Positions 37,255-44,412 of a stretch of 64,000 bases of DNA are shown piece after piece; position 1 is the first letter of the stretch; each line of letters opens with the position of its first letter. The DNA is from Amantichitinum ursilacus (lineage in GTDB: Bacteria; Pseudomonadota; Gammaproteobacteria; Burkholderiales; Chitinibacteraceae). The position numbers and the translations under genes were made by a program. The stretch spans positions 1-64,000 of the forward strand of contig NZ_LAQT01000026.1 in NCBI RefSeq assembly GCF_001294205.1, in the 5' to 3' direction. The notes beneath the pieces are model-generated. The model saw only the letters and a program-made list of their open reading frames with translations, ran no database searches and was not told the origin of the DNA.

Positions 37255-37283
37255 AAAAAAAGCGGCGCAGTGCGCCGCTTTCT
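37255..37283. terminator. Bidirectional terminator between tlpA and arsR
   Basis: AGCGGCGCA and TGCGCCGCT are perfect 9-bp arms around one G. Seven A precede and TTCTT follows, so it can serve both convergent genes. Confidence 0.85.
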
Positions 37284-37313
37284 TATTGTTCGCATCGCCG
37301 GATGCGGGCCGTG

Positions 37314-37625
37314 TCAGCGCGAAAAACCGCAGAACACGTCGCGCAACATGGCGATTACCTCCAGGGTGCGAATATCGCCCACCCGGTAATACACGCGATT
37401 GGCATCTTTACGCGTGCGCAAAACGCCCTTCTCACGCATCAAGGCCAGATGTTGAGAGATGTTTGACTGAGTGGTGCCCACCTGGTCCACGATGTCCTGA
37501 ACACTGACTTCGCGATCACCCAATACACAGAGGATCTTGAGCCGCAGCGGGTGAGACATCGCTTTCATCGCGCGGGAGGCCTGATTGATGTGGTCATCAG
37601 TCATCAGGTAGGAATGATTGTCCAT
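37314..37625 (-). CDS. ArsR-family regulator with BigR/YgaV-like cysteine pair
   Basis: A 103-aa winged-helix repressor. The recognition region is TTQSNISQHLALMREKGVLRTRKDANRVYYRV. Only two cysteines occur: Cys33 in LRLKILCVLGD and Cys99 in LRDVFCGFSR. The same two positions are used in YgaV/BigR/SqrR proteins, where they form a disulfide or polysulfide bridge in response to sulfide or redox signals. The metal-site CxC of ArsR/SmtB is absent. No sulfide-oxidation gene is adjacent, so the target is unknown. GAGG lies close (3 bases) to the ATG. Confidence 0.88.
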   Translation of the reverse strand: MDNHSYLMTDDHINQASRAMKAMSHPLRLKILCVLGDREVSVQDIVDQVGTTQSNISQHLALMREKGVLRTRKDANRVYYRVGDIRTLEVIAMLRDVFCGFSR

Positions 37626-38040
37626 CTGCCTCGTTTTCTAATGTGCGGGGCGTTGCCGCCCTGTTTACTGAAACGGAATAAACGCTTGGACCGTCATCCG
37701 CCAGATGTGGATACTAACCAGACCATTTGCGCGTGGCAACGGCTCGTAACGCGCTGATTAGTAAAACACACAAGGTAAAACACGTACGTGTTCAGATTTG
37801 ACAACATGCCGCAGGCTGCGCGGCAGTGTATCCCCATTTGTATCAAACGGCATGTGATGACGCACGCACGGTAGCGTTTTGCAAGATCATCGGTCGAATT
37901 TGCCCCATACCCAGCGCGCAATGGGCGTGTTACCTTTGTCGGCGCTGCCTGTTGCGGGCCCGAAACCGCGTTCATGCCGCCATTTGGCGCTGCCGAACGT
38001 TATGACCCACTTTAATTAAATAGATACGCATCCCCGACTC
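37626..38040. other. 415-bp intergenic region, arsR/envC
   Basis: No supported gene. It carries the arsR promoter (minus) and the envC promoter (plus). A 14-bp palindrome is at 37779-37792, TTGACA is at 37798-37803 without a -10 at proper spacing, and an AT-rich block TTTAATTAAATAGATA lies 12-28 bases before envC. Confidence 0.45.
37779..37792. repeat. 14-bp palindrome AACACGTACGTGTT
   Basis: Perfect self-complementary sequence in the arsR/envC gap, about 155 bp upstream of arsR. It could be a regulator site, but its distance from both starts is large. Confidence 0.4.
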
Positions 38041-39444
38041 GTGCCGAGCCGACATATCCTGATTCTTGGTCTTGCTCTCACCGCCTGCGCGCATACCGCC
38101 CTGGCGGCGCCTGCCGTGGCTGATACCGCCGCACAAAAGCAGGAACTCACCGAGCTGCGCGGCCAGATTGATGTGCTAAAGCATGATCTGGCCAACAATG
38201 AATCGCAGCGCAAAGACGCCACCGACGCATTGCGCCAGTCCGAAAGCGCCATCTCGGACGCCAATCGTGTGCTGAATGATTTGTCGGACCAACGTGAGCT
38301 GACCAGCGCGCAGCTGGCGCGGCTGGAAATCGACGTCGCCACCACACGCAGCAATATCCGCGTCAGCCAGTCGCGGCTGGCTGCGTTAATCAAAAGCCGC
38401 TATCAAACGCGTGAGCTGGAAGCTTGGCGCCTGGCGCTGGAGCAGCAAGACCCCACGCAAACCAGCCGCGAACTCACTTATTACCGTTATCTGGCCGCGG
38501 CGCAGCAGCAACTGGCGCGCCAGTTGCAATCGCAACTGGAACAGCTGAATACGCTGGCCGCGCAGATCCGCGAGAAAAATGAAGCGCTGCAGGAACTTGC
38601 CCGGCAGAAAGCCCAACAAAAGGCAGAGCTGCTGGATCAGCAAGAAGAAAAGCAGCGCGTAGTTAAAACGTTGTCGCAGCAGATCGAATCGCAACGTAAT
38701 CAGATCGGCAAATTGCAGGGCGACGAGAAACGCCTCAGCACGCTGATTACGCGGCTTGAGGCGATCATTAAACAGCAAGAACAAAAACGCGCGGCCGAAG
38801 CAGCGGCGCGCAAGAAAGCCGAAGTGCAACGGCAGGCGCGTGAAGCCGCCGCGGCGGCTGCGGCCAAACGCAAACAACAACTGGCGGCAAAACAGCAGCC
38901 AGGCAAGCCACAATCAGCAAGCACCGACAAGAACACCACCCCAACGCCGACCGAACCGCCGCCCACAACCGCCAACAATGACGAGGGCACGCAGCTCAAG
39001 CCGCAAGTCACACGCCAGAACGACGCAGAGCCGGACTCCAGTCAATCGGGGCAGCAGTTTGCTGCGTTGCGCGGCAAGTTGCGGCTGCCGCTAAAAGGCA
39101 CCGTGATGGGCAAGTTTGGCGCGCAGCGGGCCGAAGGCACCAGCTGGAAAGGGGTGTTCATCAAGGCCGACAGTGGCCTGCCAGTGAAGGCGGTGGCCAG
39201 TGGTCGCGTGGTGTTTGCCGACTGGCTGCGTGGCTTTGGAAATCTGATCATTATCGATCACGGTGGCGGCTACATGAGTCTGTACGCTGCCAACGAAAGT
39301 GTACTGAAACGCGTTGGTGATCAGGTACAAGCAGGGGATGCAATCGCCACCAGTGGCAACAGCGGTGGCATGGGAGATTCGGGGGTATACTTCGAAATCC
39401 GCCAACATGGCCGCCCCCTTGACCCGCTCGTCTGGGCTGGATAG
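38041..39444 (+). CDS. envC: Murein hydrolase activator EnvC (degenerate LytM/M23 domain)
   Basis: A periplasmic factor that activates septal amidases (AmiB/AmiC type) during cell separation. The start is GTG, giving a signal peptide of about 22 residues (ILILGLALTACAHTALA). Residues about 30-275 are a long coiled coil rich in Gln, Ala and Lys; a Pro/Thr-rich linker follows; the C-terminal 120 residues are a LytM domain. The catalytic HxH of active M23 peptidases is replaced (GVYFEIRQHGRP), as in EnvC, so it is an activator rather than an enzyme. It is 467 aa, with ctpA 32 bp downstream. Confidence 0.92.
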   Translation: MPSRHILILGLALTACAHTALAAPAVADTAAQKQELTELRGQIDVLKHDLANNESQRKDATDALRQSESAISDANRVLNDLSDQRELTSAQLARLEIDVATTRSNIRVSQSRLAALIKSRYQTRELEAWRLALEQQDPTQTSRELTYYRYLAAAQQQLARQLQSQLEQLNTLAAQIREKNEALQELARQKAQQKAELLDQQEEKQRVVKTLSQQIESQRNQIGKLQGDEKRLSTLITRLEAIIKQQEQKRAAEAAARKKAEVQRQAREAAAAAAAKRKQQLAAKQQPGKPQSASTDKNTTPTPTEPPPTTANNDEGTQLKPQVTRQNDAEPDSSQSGQQFAALRGKLRLPLKGTVMGKFGAQRAEGTSWKGVFIKADSGLPVKAVASGRVVFADWLRGFGNLIIIDHGGGYMSLYAANESVLKRVGDQVQAGDAIATSGNSGGMGDSGVYFEIRQHGRPLDPLVWAG

Positions 39445-39476
39445 CTGTAATAACCAAAACATTTGGAGCAACTGGA

Positions 39477-41015
39477 ATGTCCAGTCTTAAAAAGCCGGGC
39501 CACAAACCGGCAAGCAAGATGCAAAAGATTGCGCTGGTGTTGGCCGGCGCGGGCCTTGGCGTGGCCCTGAGCCTGTCTTTTAACGCCGTCGCCGATAAAG
39601 AAGCCAGCACCAGCAACCCGTTGCCGGTGGATGAGCTGCGCGCGTTTTCCACGGTGTTTGGCCTGATCAAGCAAAGCTATGTTGAGCCGGTCGAAGACAA
39701 AAAGCTGATTTCCAATGCCATCAAGGGCATGGTGTCGGGCCTCGACCCGCACTCGGATTACCTTGATGCAGATGCCTATAAAGATCTGCAAGTGAACACG
39801 CAAGGCGAGTTCGGCGGTCTGGGTATCGAAGTAAACATGCAGGACGGCCTGGTGCGTGTGGTCAGCCCGATCGAAGATACGCCCGCGTTCAAAGCGGGTG
39901 TGAAGCCGGGCGATTACATCGTCAAGATCGACGACACCCAGGTTCAGGGTATGTCGCTGAATGACGCGGTCTCCAAGATGCGCGGCAAGGCGGGCAGTAC
40001 GGTCACGCTGACCATCCTGCGCAAGGGCGAAACCAAACCGCTGGTGCTGCCGATGAAGCGCGCCGTCATCAAGGTGCAAAGCGTCAAGTCGCAGTTGGCT
40101 GAGCCGGGCTATGGCTATATCCGTATCACCCAGTTCCAGGAACGCACCACCGAGGATCTGGCTGAGGCGCTCAACAAACTGTACAAGGACAACAAAGCGC
40201 CGCTGAAGGGCCTGATTCTGGATCTGCGTAACGATCCGGGCGGTCTGCTCAACTCGGCCGTGGGCGTATCCGCTGCGTTCTTGCCGCAAGGCGATCTGGT
40301 GGTGTACACCGAAGGCCGCACCGCAGATTCGAAAGTGCGTCTGACTGCCGACCGCAGCAACTATATGCGTGACGACAGCAAGACTGATTACTTCAAGAAC
40401 ACGCCCGCCGATGTGAAGAATGTGCCGATCGTGGTGCTGGTTAACGGCGGCACGGCATCGGCCTCCGAAATCGTGTCGGGCGCGCTGCAAGACCACAAGC
40501 GCGCACTGGTTGTGGGTACGCAAACCTTCGGCAAGGGCTCGGTGCAAACCATCCTGCCGATCGATGCCACGTCTGCCCTCAAGATCACCACGGCGCGTTA
40601 CTTTACGCCGAATGGCCGCTCCATCCAGGCCAAGGGCATCACGCCGGATATCGAGGTAGCGGAAGCCACGGTCAATGGTCGGGAAGCCACCGGTTTCGAG
40701 ATGCATGAAGCCGATCTGGAACACCATCTGAACAACCCGACTGACGCCAGCAAACCGGCCGCCAAGAGCAAAGACAAAGATCTGGTGCCGGCCGTCAAGC
40801 TGAATCAGGCGGCGCCGGTCAAATCGGGCAAGCCAGGCAAGCAGGATGCCAGCGCACCGGACGACGATCTGCCCACGCGCGAACTGGTGTCCAAGCAGGA
40901 TTACCAGTTGCAACAGGCGATCAACGTGCTGAAGGTGCAACAGCTGTTGCTGAACAAAGAAACGCAACTGCCCAAGCCCAAGCCGTCGACCGCGTCGATT
41001 TCCGCCGCGAAGTAA
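39477..41015 (+). CDS. ctpA: Carboxy-terminal processing protease, S41 family
   Basis: A periplasmic PDZ protease that trims or degrades envelope proteins, including murein hydrolases. A membrane-targeting N-terminus (about 15-40) is followed by the PDZ domain (about 107-190, FGGLGIEVN start). The Ser-Lys dyad is probably Ser328 in NGGTASASEI and Lys353 in TFGKGSVQ. A low-complexity Lys/Pro/Ala tail (about 415-475) and a final helix close the 512-aa protein. GGAG precedes the ATG. Clustering with envC fits joint control of septal peptidoglycan hydrolysis. Confidence 0.95.
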   Translation: MSSLKKPGHKPASKMQKIALVLAGAGLGVALSLSFNAVADKEASTSNPLPVDELRAFSTVFGLIKQSYVEPVEDKKLISNAIKGMVSGLDPHSDYLDADAYKDLQVNTQGEFGGLGIEVNMQDGLVRVVSPIEDTPAFKAGVKPGDYIVKIDDTQVQGMSLNDAVSKMRGKAGSTVTLTILRKGETKPLVLPMKRAVIKVQSVKSQLAEPGYGYIRITQFQERTTEDLAEALNKLYKDNKAPLKGLILDLRNDPGGLLNSAVGVSAAFLPQGDLVVYTEGRTADSKVRLTADRSNYMRDDSKTDYFKNTPADVKNVPIVVLVNGGTASASEIVSGALQDHKRALVVGTQTFGKGSVQTILPIDATSALKITTARYFTPNGRSIQAKGITPDIEVAEATVNGREATGFEMHEADLEHHLNNPTDASKPAAKSKDKDLVPAVKLNQAAPVKSGKPGKQDASAPDDDLPTRELVSKQDYQLQQAINVLKVQQLLLNKETQLPKPKPSTASISAAK

Positions 41016-41032
41016 GCTGCACTGCGTTACTG

Positions 41033-41060
41033 AAAGCCCCGCCGCAAGCGGGGCTTTTTC
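41033..41060 (+). terminator. Terminator of envC-ctpA
   Basis: AAAGCCCCGC-CGCAA-GCGGGGCTTT followed by TTC, 17 bp after the ctpA stop. Confidence 0.9.
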
Positions 41061-41146
41061 TTGCCGTTTATGCCATCGGACTGAGCCATCACGCCACAAA
41101 AAGTCTAAGCTCAAAGCACCGCCACCCGCAGCCGAGGACGGTTGTT

Positions 41147-41545
41147 ATGACCACTCCCGTTGAACGCGCTAAAACACACGATATCGTGTTCTTTGCCCTG
41201 CCCCCGGATCAGGCCGTACAGGCCGCTCGCGCTTTGGGGCGCCTGCCCGGCGTAGTGGTGCAGTCCTGTTCGGCCGAACATCGCGTCAGCGTGCATTACG
41301 ACGTGATGGAACATACCTTGCAGGAACTCGAAGCCCAGCTGCAGCAAAACGGCTTTCATCTGGATGGCAGCATTTTGCAAAAGATCAAACGTGCCATCGT
41401 CTATTACACCGAAGACGTACAGCGCGATAACATGCACATGCCAGAGCATCCGACCAAAACGCGCGATGTGTATGTGCAGATGTGGGATCACCATCCGCAT
41501 GGTGACCACGACGATACTCCCGAAGAATTGCGCCGCTACCTGTAA
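41147..41545 (+). CDS. Small protein of unknown function with His/Asp-rich tail
   Basis: I do not recognise a named family. It is 132 aa and soluble. Residues 10-75 alternate short strands and helices (HDIVFFALPPDQAVQAARALGRLPGVVVQSCSAEHRVSVHYDV), resembling a ferredoxin-like or ACT-like fold. The C-terminal tail has a metal-binding look: MWDHHPHGDHDD. GAGGA lies about 10 bases before the ATG. It starts 132 bp after ctpA and is 33 bp before the MoeB-type gene, with which it may be co-transcribed. Confidence 0.65.
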   Translation: MTTPVERAKTHDIVFFALPPDQAVQAARALGRLPGVVVQSCSAEHRVSVHYDVMEHTLQELEAQLQQNGFHLDGSILQKIKRAIVYYTEDVQRDNMHMPEHPTKTRDVYVQMWDHHPHGDHDDTPEELRRYL

Positions 41546-41578
41546 CGCCGCGGCGCGCTTGTACAAGCCGCCGCCGTC

Positions 41579-42376
41579 ATGACTGTTTCCGCCCCACCTT
41601 CCCCCTCCGCCCAGGTTGATCTCAGCGATCAGCAATTGCTGCGCTACAGCCGCCACATCCTGCTGGATGAATTGGGTATCGAAGGCCAACAGCGCCTCGC
41701 CCGCGCGCGCGTATTGATTATCGGCGCGGGAGGGCTGGGCGCGCCTGCGGCGCTGTATCTGGCGGCAGCCGGTGTGGGCACCTTGGTCATTGCCGATGCC
41801 GATGAGGTCGATCTGACCAATCTGCAGCGCCAGATTGTGCATACCAGCGCCCGCATCGGCCAAAACAAAGCGCAATCGGCCCAACAGACGCTGCACGCCA
41901 TCAATGCCGAAATCCAGATCATCGCTTTGCCCGAGCGCATGCTGGGCGAGCGCCTGGCCGAGCAAGTAGGGCTAGCCGATGTGGTGCTCGATTGCTGCGA
42001 TAACTTTGCCACGCGCCATGCGGTCAATCGCGCCTGCGTGGCGGCGGGTGTGCCGCTGGTGTCTGGCGCGGCCGTGCGCTTTGATGGCCAGCTGACCACG
42101 TTTGATCTGCGTGATGCCGCCAACCCGTGCTATCACTGTCTGTTTGGCGAAGATGGCGACGCGAGTGATAGCCCTTGCGCCACGTTTGGCGTGTTCGCGC
42201 CACTTACCGGCATGATCGGCACCGGCCAGGCGGCCGAGGCACTTAAAGTACTGACTGGCATCGGCAAAACGCTAGTGGGACGCCTGCAATTGCTGGATGC
42301 ACGCGATCTTTCGTGGCGCGAAATGCGCTACCGCAAAGACCCTGCCTGCCCGGTGTGCGGTAGTCGTCATCCATAA
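41579..42376 (+). CDS. moeB: MoeB/ThiF-type adenylyltransferase (E1-like)
   Basis: It activates the C-terminal glycine of a sulfur-carrier protein (MoaD or ThiS) by adenylation for molybdopterin or thiamine synthesis. Hallmarks: RYSRHILLDELGIEGQQRL, the ATP loop IIGAGGLGAPAALYLAAAGVG, DADEVDLTNLQRQI with the Arg finger, and two zinc CxxC pairs, CYHC and CPVC. The length of 265 aa matches MoeB without a rhodanese domain. MoeB, ThiF and HesA cannot be separated here, and no moa or thi gene is adjacent. The ribosome site is poor. Confidence 0.9.
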   Translation: MTVSAPPSPSAQVDLSDQQLLRYSRHILLDELGIEGQQRLARARVLIIGAGGLGAPAALYLAAAGVGTLVIADADEVDLTNLQRQIVHTSARIGQNKAQSAQQTLHAINAEIQIIALPERMLGERLAEQVGLADVVLDCCDNFATRHAVNRACVAAGVPLVSGAAVRFDGQLTTFDLRDAANPCYHCLFGEDGDASDSPCATFGVFAPLTGMIGTGQAAEALKVLTGIGKTLVGRLQLLDARDLSWREMRYRKDPACPVCGSRHP

Positions 42377-42394
42377 ACCTACACAAGAAAGAGC

Positions 42395-42424
42395 TTTACA
42401 GCTTTGCCTTGTCCAGGCGATAGT
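42395..42424 (+). promoter_or_regulatory. Possible promoter of the Trp leader
   Basis: TTTACA (42395-42400), an 18-bp spacer and GATAGT (42419-42424) would place the transcript start at about 42431, directly at the leader ATG. The leader would then be leaderless, which would explain its lack of a Shine-Dalgarno sequence. The -10 match is only moderate. Confidence 0.4.
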
Positions 42425-42431
42425 TGCCGCT

Positions 42432-42497
42432 ATGAATACGCAAAAGTCCTGCCAACCGGCATCGTTCGCTGCAAACTTTTATTGGTGGTATCGCTAA
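42432..42497 (+). CDS. Trp-codon leader peptide of a transcription attenuator
   Basis: A 21-codon ORF (ATG to TAA) ends with codons for Phe-Tyr-Trp-Trp-Tyr-Arg; the tandem UGG codons are at 42483-42488, three codons before the stop. A ribosome stalled there for lack of charged tRNA(Trp) would leave 42501 onward free. A ribosome at the stop would cover the GGCGGC at 42501-42506. This geometry is that of classical trpL-type leaders. The gene is far too short for family evidence; the case rests on the Trp codons and the hairpins that follow. Confidence 0.75.
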   Translation: MNTQKSCQPASFAANFYWWYR

Positions 42498-42500
42498 CCA

Positions 42501-42538
42501 GGCGGCCACGCGTATTGTCATATCCATACGAAGCCGCC
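42501..42538 (+). promoter_or_regulatory. Antiterminator stem of the Trp attenuator
   Basis: GGCGGC (42501-42506) pairs with GCCGCC (42533-42538), and inside it CGTAT (42511-42515) pairs with ATACG (42526-42530), with a small internal loop. It uses the left arm of the terminator, so the two structures exclude each other. Confidence 0.7.
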
Positions 42539-42559
42539 GATTCAGGCGGCTTTGTTGTT
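42531..42559 (+). terminator. Attenuator terminator before the TrpRS-like gene
   Basis: AAGCCGCC-GATTCA-GGCGGCTT forms an 8-bp stem followed by the U-rich tail TTTGTTGTT. It lies 50 bp before the downstream start codon, so it should stop transcription when charged tRNA(Trp) is plentiful. Confidence 0.75.
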
Positions 42560-42610
42560 GGTACTCCCCTCCCCCGAATCGGCGCTTCTTAAAAACCCAG
42601 GAGCACCGAA

Positions 42611-43504
42611 ATGACCGTAATTCCCCCGAATCAGACCTTGTTGACCGGCGACCGCGCCACCGGCGCGCTGGGTCTCGGTCATTACGTGCGTTCACTGCGA
42701 CATCGGTTGGCTTATCAAGAAAAGCATCAACAGTTCTTGTTACTCAGCGATGGCGTAGATACCAATGAGCTGAGCGTGCAAGAGATCGCGCTCGACTACC
42801 TCGCCATTGGCATCGATCCGCAACGCAGCACCATCGCGGTTCGTGCGCAGATGCCCGAGCTCACCGAGCTGGCTGCCTGCTACGCCCGTCTGGGCAGCGA
42901 TGTACTGGCAGCCGACGACCAACAGATCGCCCATCACATTCCAGAAATTACCGCGCTGCAGGCCCGGCTGATTCCCACCACCAACCCGGCCCAGGCCGCG
43001 CTGGTACAACGTGGCAACGATCTGGTGCAGCACATCAACCAGCGCGCTGGCAGCCAGATTCTGGTGGCGGCCGCGCCAGTGATGGCCGCCAATGCGCGCA
43101 ATACCACGGCGTTGACCTCGGCGGCTCATCAGTTGCCGCTTAGCGCCACACCGGACCAGATCAGCGCCGCCATCCACGCGCTGGCCACCGACCCGAGCCG
43201 CACCAGCCGCTTTGCCCCAGGCGATGTCGAACATAACGAAGTGTTTTTCTTTATGGATGCGTTTGAAACCGACATTCATTTTCTGGATGACCTGAAATCC
43301 AAATACCGCCGTGGCGGCTTGTCGGATGCGGTGATCAAGCATCATCTGGAAGACTGCGTGCAGCGCTTTCTGGAGCCGGTCCGCGAACGGCGGCAACAGC
43401 TGGCGCAAGACCTGGCCGGCGTGCAACGGGTATTGCAGGAAGGCACGCAACGCGCGCGGCACATCGCAGCGCGTACGCTGGCGGACGTCAAAGCCGCGTT
43501 ATAA
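42611..43504 (+). CDS. Tryptophanyl-tRNA synthetase-like protein with degenerate active site
   Basis: Its ends clearly resemble TrpRS: LLTGDRATG...GHYVRSLRHR and LDYLAIGIDPQRSTI near the N-terminus, and MDAF...YRRGGLSDAVIKHHL...RFLEPVRERR...LQEGTQRARHIAARTLADVKAAL at the C-terminus. The key motifs are lost. The HIGH box is GLGH (21-24), the expected KMSKS place reads ALTSA (about 167-171), VPVGxDQ is IPTTNPA, and about 20-25 residues before the Trp pocket are missing, including the usual NPTxK segment. The ADIT aspartate is Glu112. At 297 aa it is shorter than the usual 330-345. The frame is intact, AGGAG lies 7 bases upstream, and a Trp attenuator precedes it. It is probably a pseudo-enzyme; its function is unknown. 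Confidence 0.85.
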   Translation: MTVIPPNQTLLTGDRATGALGLGHYVRSLRHRLAYQEKHQQFLLLSDGVDTNELSVQEIALDYLAIGIDPQRSTIAVRAQMPELTELAACYARLGSDVLAADDQQIAHHIPEITALQARLIPTTNPAQAALVQRGNDLVQHINQRAGSQILVAAAPVMAANARNTTALTSAAHQLPLSATPDQISAAIHALATDPSRTSRFAPGDVEHNEVFFFMDAFETDIHFLDDLKSKYRRGGLSDAVIKHHLEDCVQRFLEPVRERRQQLAQDLAGVQRVLQEGTQRARHIAARTLADVKAAL

Positions 43505-43534
43505 GTCAACGGCGCAGGCGCTGCGTTCCAACGC

Positions 43535-44302
43535 TTAAGTCGAGGATGGCACCGCCAGCACCGCGCGCGTATTGGCCACGGTGGCGGCGGCAATCGCTTC
43601 CACCGTGCTGCCGCGCAATTCGGCCAGCACTTCGGCAAAGCGGCGCATCTGGGCGGGTTCGTTGCGTTGTCGGTCCAGCCATGCGGGCGGGATATCGGGC
43701 GCATCGGTTTCCAGCACGATGGCTTCCATGGGCAGCCCCGCCGCCAACCGCCGTATGCGTTGCGAGCCGCTATAAGTCATCGCCCCGCCAAACCCCAGCT
43801 TGAAACCCAGTTTGATAAATTCCGCCGCCTGCTGCTCGCTGCCATTAAACGCATGCGCGATACCGCCTTTGACTTTCCACTTGCGCAGATACTTGAGCAC
43901 CTGATCTTGCGACCGCCGGATATGCACAATCACCGGCAGATCAAAATCCCGCGCCAGCTTGAGCTGCGCCTCAAACAATGCCACTTGTCGCGCCGCATCG
44001 AGCCCCTGCACATAAAAATCGAGGCCGATTTCACCCACTGCAACGGGCTGCTCACGCGCCAGCCATTGCGCCAGCTCGGCCAGATGCGCGTCCTGATGCA
44101 CATTCACATAAACAGGATGTAATCCAAACGCCAAAGCAGCGCCGGCGTATTCGCGCATCGCCAGCGTAGTAGCAAACGTCTCGGCGCTGACAGCCGGCAC
44201 CACCCACTGGGTAACGCCCGCAGCGCGGGCGCGCGCCACGACCTCGGCGCGGTCGGCGGCAAATTCAGGCGCATCAAGATGGCAGTGGCTGTCGATCAGC
44301 AT
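43535..44302 (-). CDS. TatD-family metal-dependent hydrolase/DNase
   Basis: A TIM-barrel metal-dependent nuclease of the TatD/YcfH/YjjV group, 255 aa. Metal ligands are in IDSHCHLD (6 and 8), the glutamate in VGEIGLDFY, the histidine in VIVHIRRSQ, the histidine in GIAHAFNGS and the aspartate in VLETDAPDIPP. All are present, so it should be active, probably as a 3'-5' exonuclease in DNA repair or turnover. The paralogue cannot be assigned. It is convergent with the TrpRS-like gene and divergent from the TerC gene. Confidence 0.93.
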   Translation of the reverse strand: MLIDSHCHLDAPEFAADRAEVVARARAAGVTQWVVPAVSAETFATTLAMREYAGAALAFGLHPVYVNVHQDAHLAELAQWLAREQPVAVGEIGLDFYVQGLDAARQVALFEAQLKLARDFDLPVIVHIRRSQDQVLKYLRKWKVKGGIAHAFNGSEQQAAEFIKLGFKLGFGGAMTYSGSQRIRRLAAGLPMEAIVLETDAPDIPPAWLDRQRNEPAQMRRFAEVLAELRGSTVEAIAAATVANTRAVLAVPSST

Positions 44303-44412
44303 TGAACTCTTGTCATCGGCAAAGATCAGTCTGGCGTAGTCATCGTCATACCGCGCCGTTAGAGCGCGGCCGCATCACACACAATAGTCAAACTGCATAT
44401 GAGGTTAACCGG

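Noticed and set aside
37551-37975. Small ORFs in the arsR/envC gap
   Set aside because: Translations look random and none has a convincing start signal; the region is better read as regulatory.
39321-41114. 597-codon minus-strand frame opposite ctpA
   Set aside because: It is a shadow of ctpA and envC; composition (Arg/His/Gln-rich) is not that of a real protein.
42611-43504. Calling the TrpRS-like gene a pseudogene
   Set aside because: The frame is uninterrupted, it has a good ribosome-binding site and a dedicated attenuator, and both ends keep family similarity. Pseudo-enzyme fits better than decay, but I cannot measure selection.
44303-44412. yybP-ykoY manganese riboswitch before the Alx-like gene
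   Set aside because: I looked for its conserved loop elements in the 110-bp leader and did not find them; the leader is also too short.
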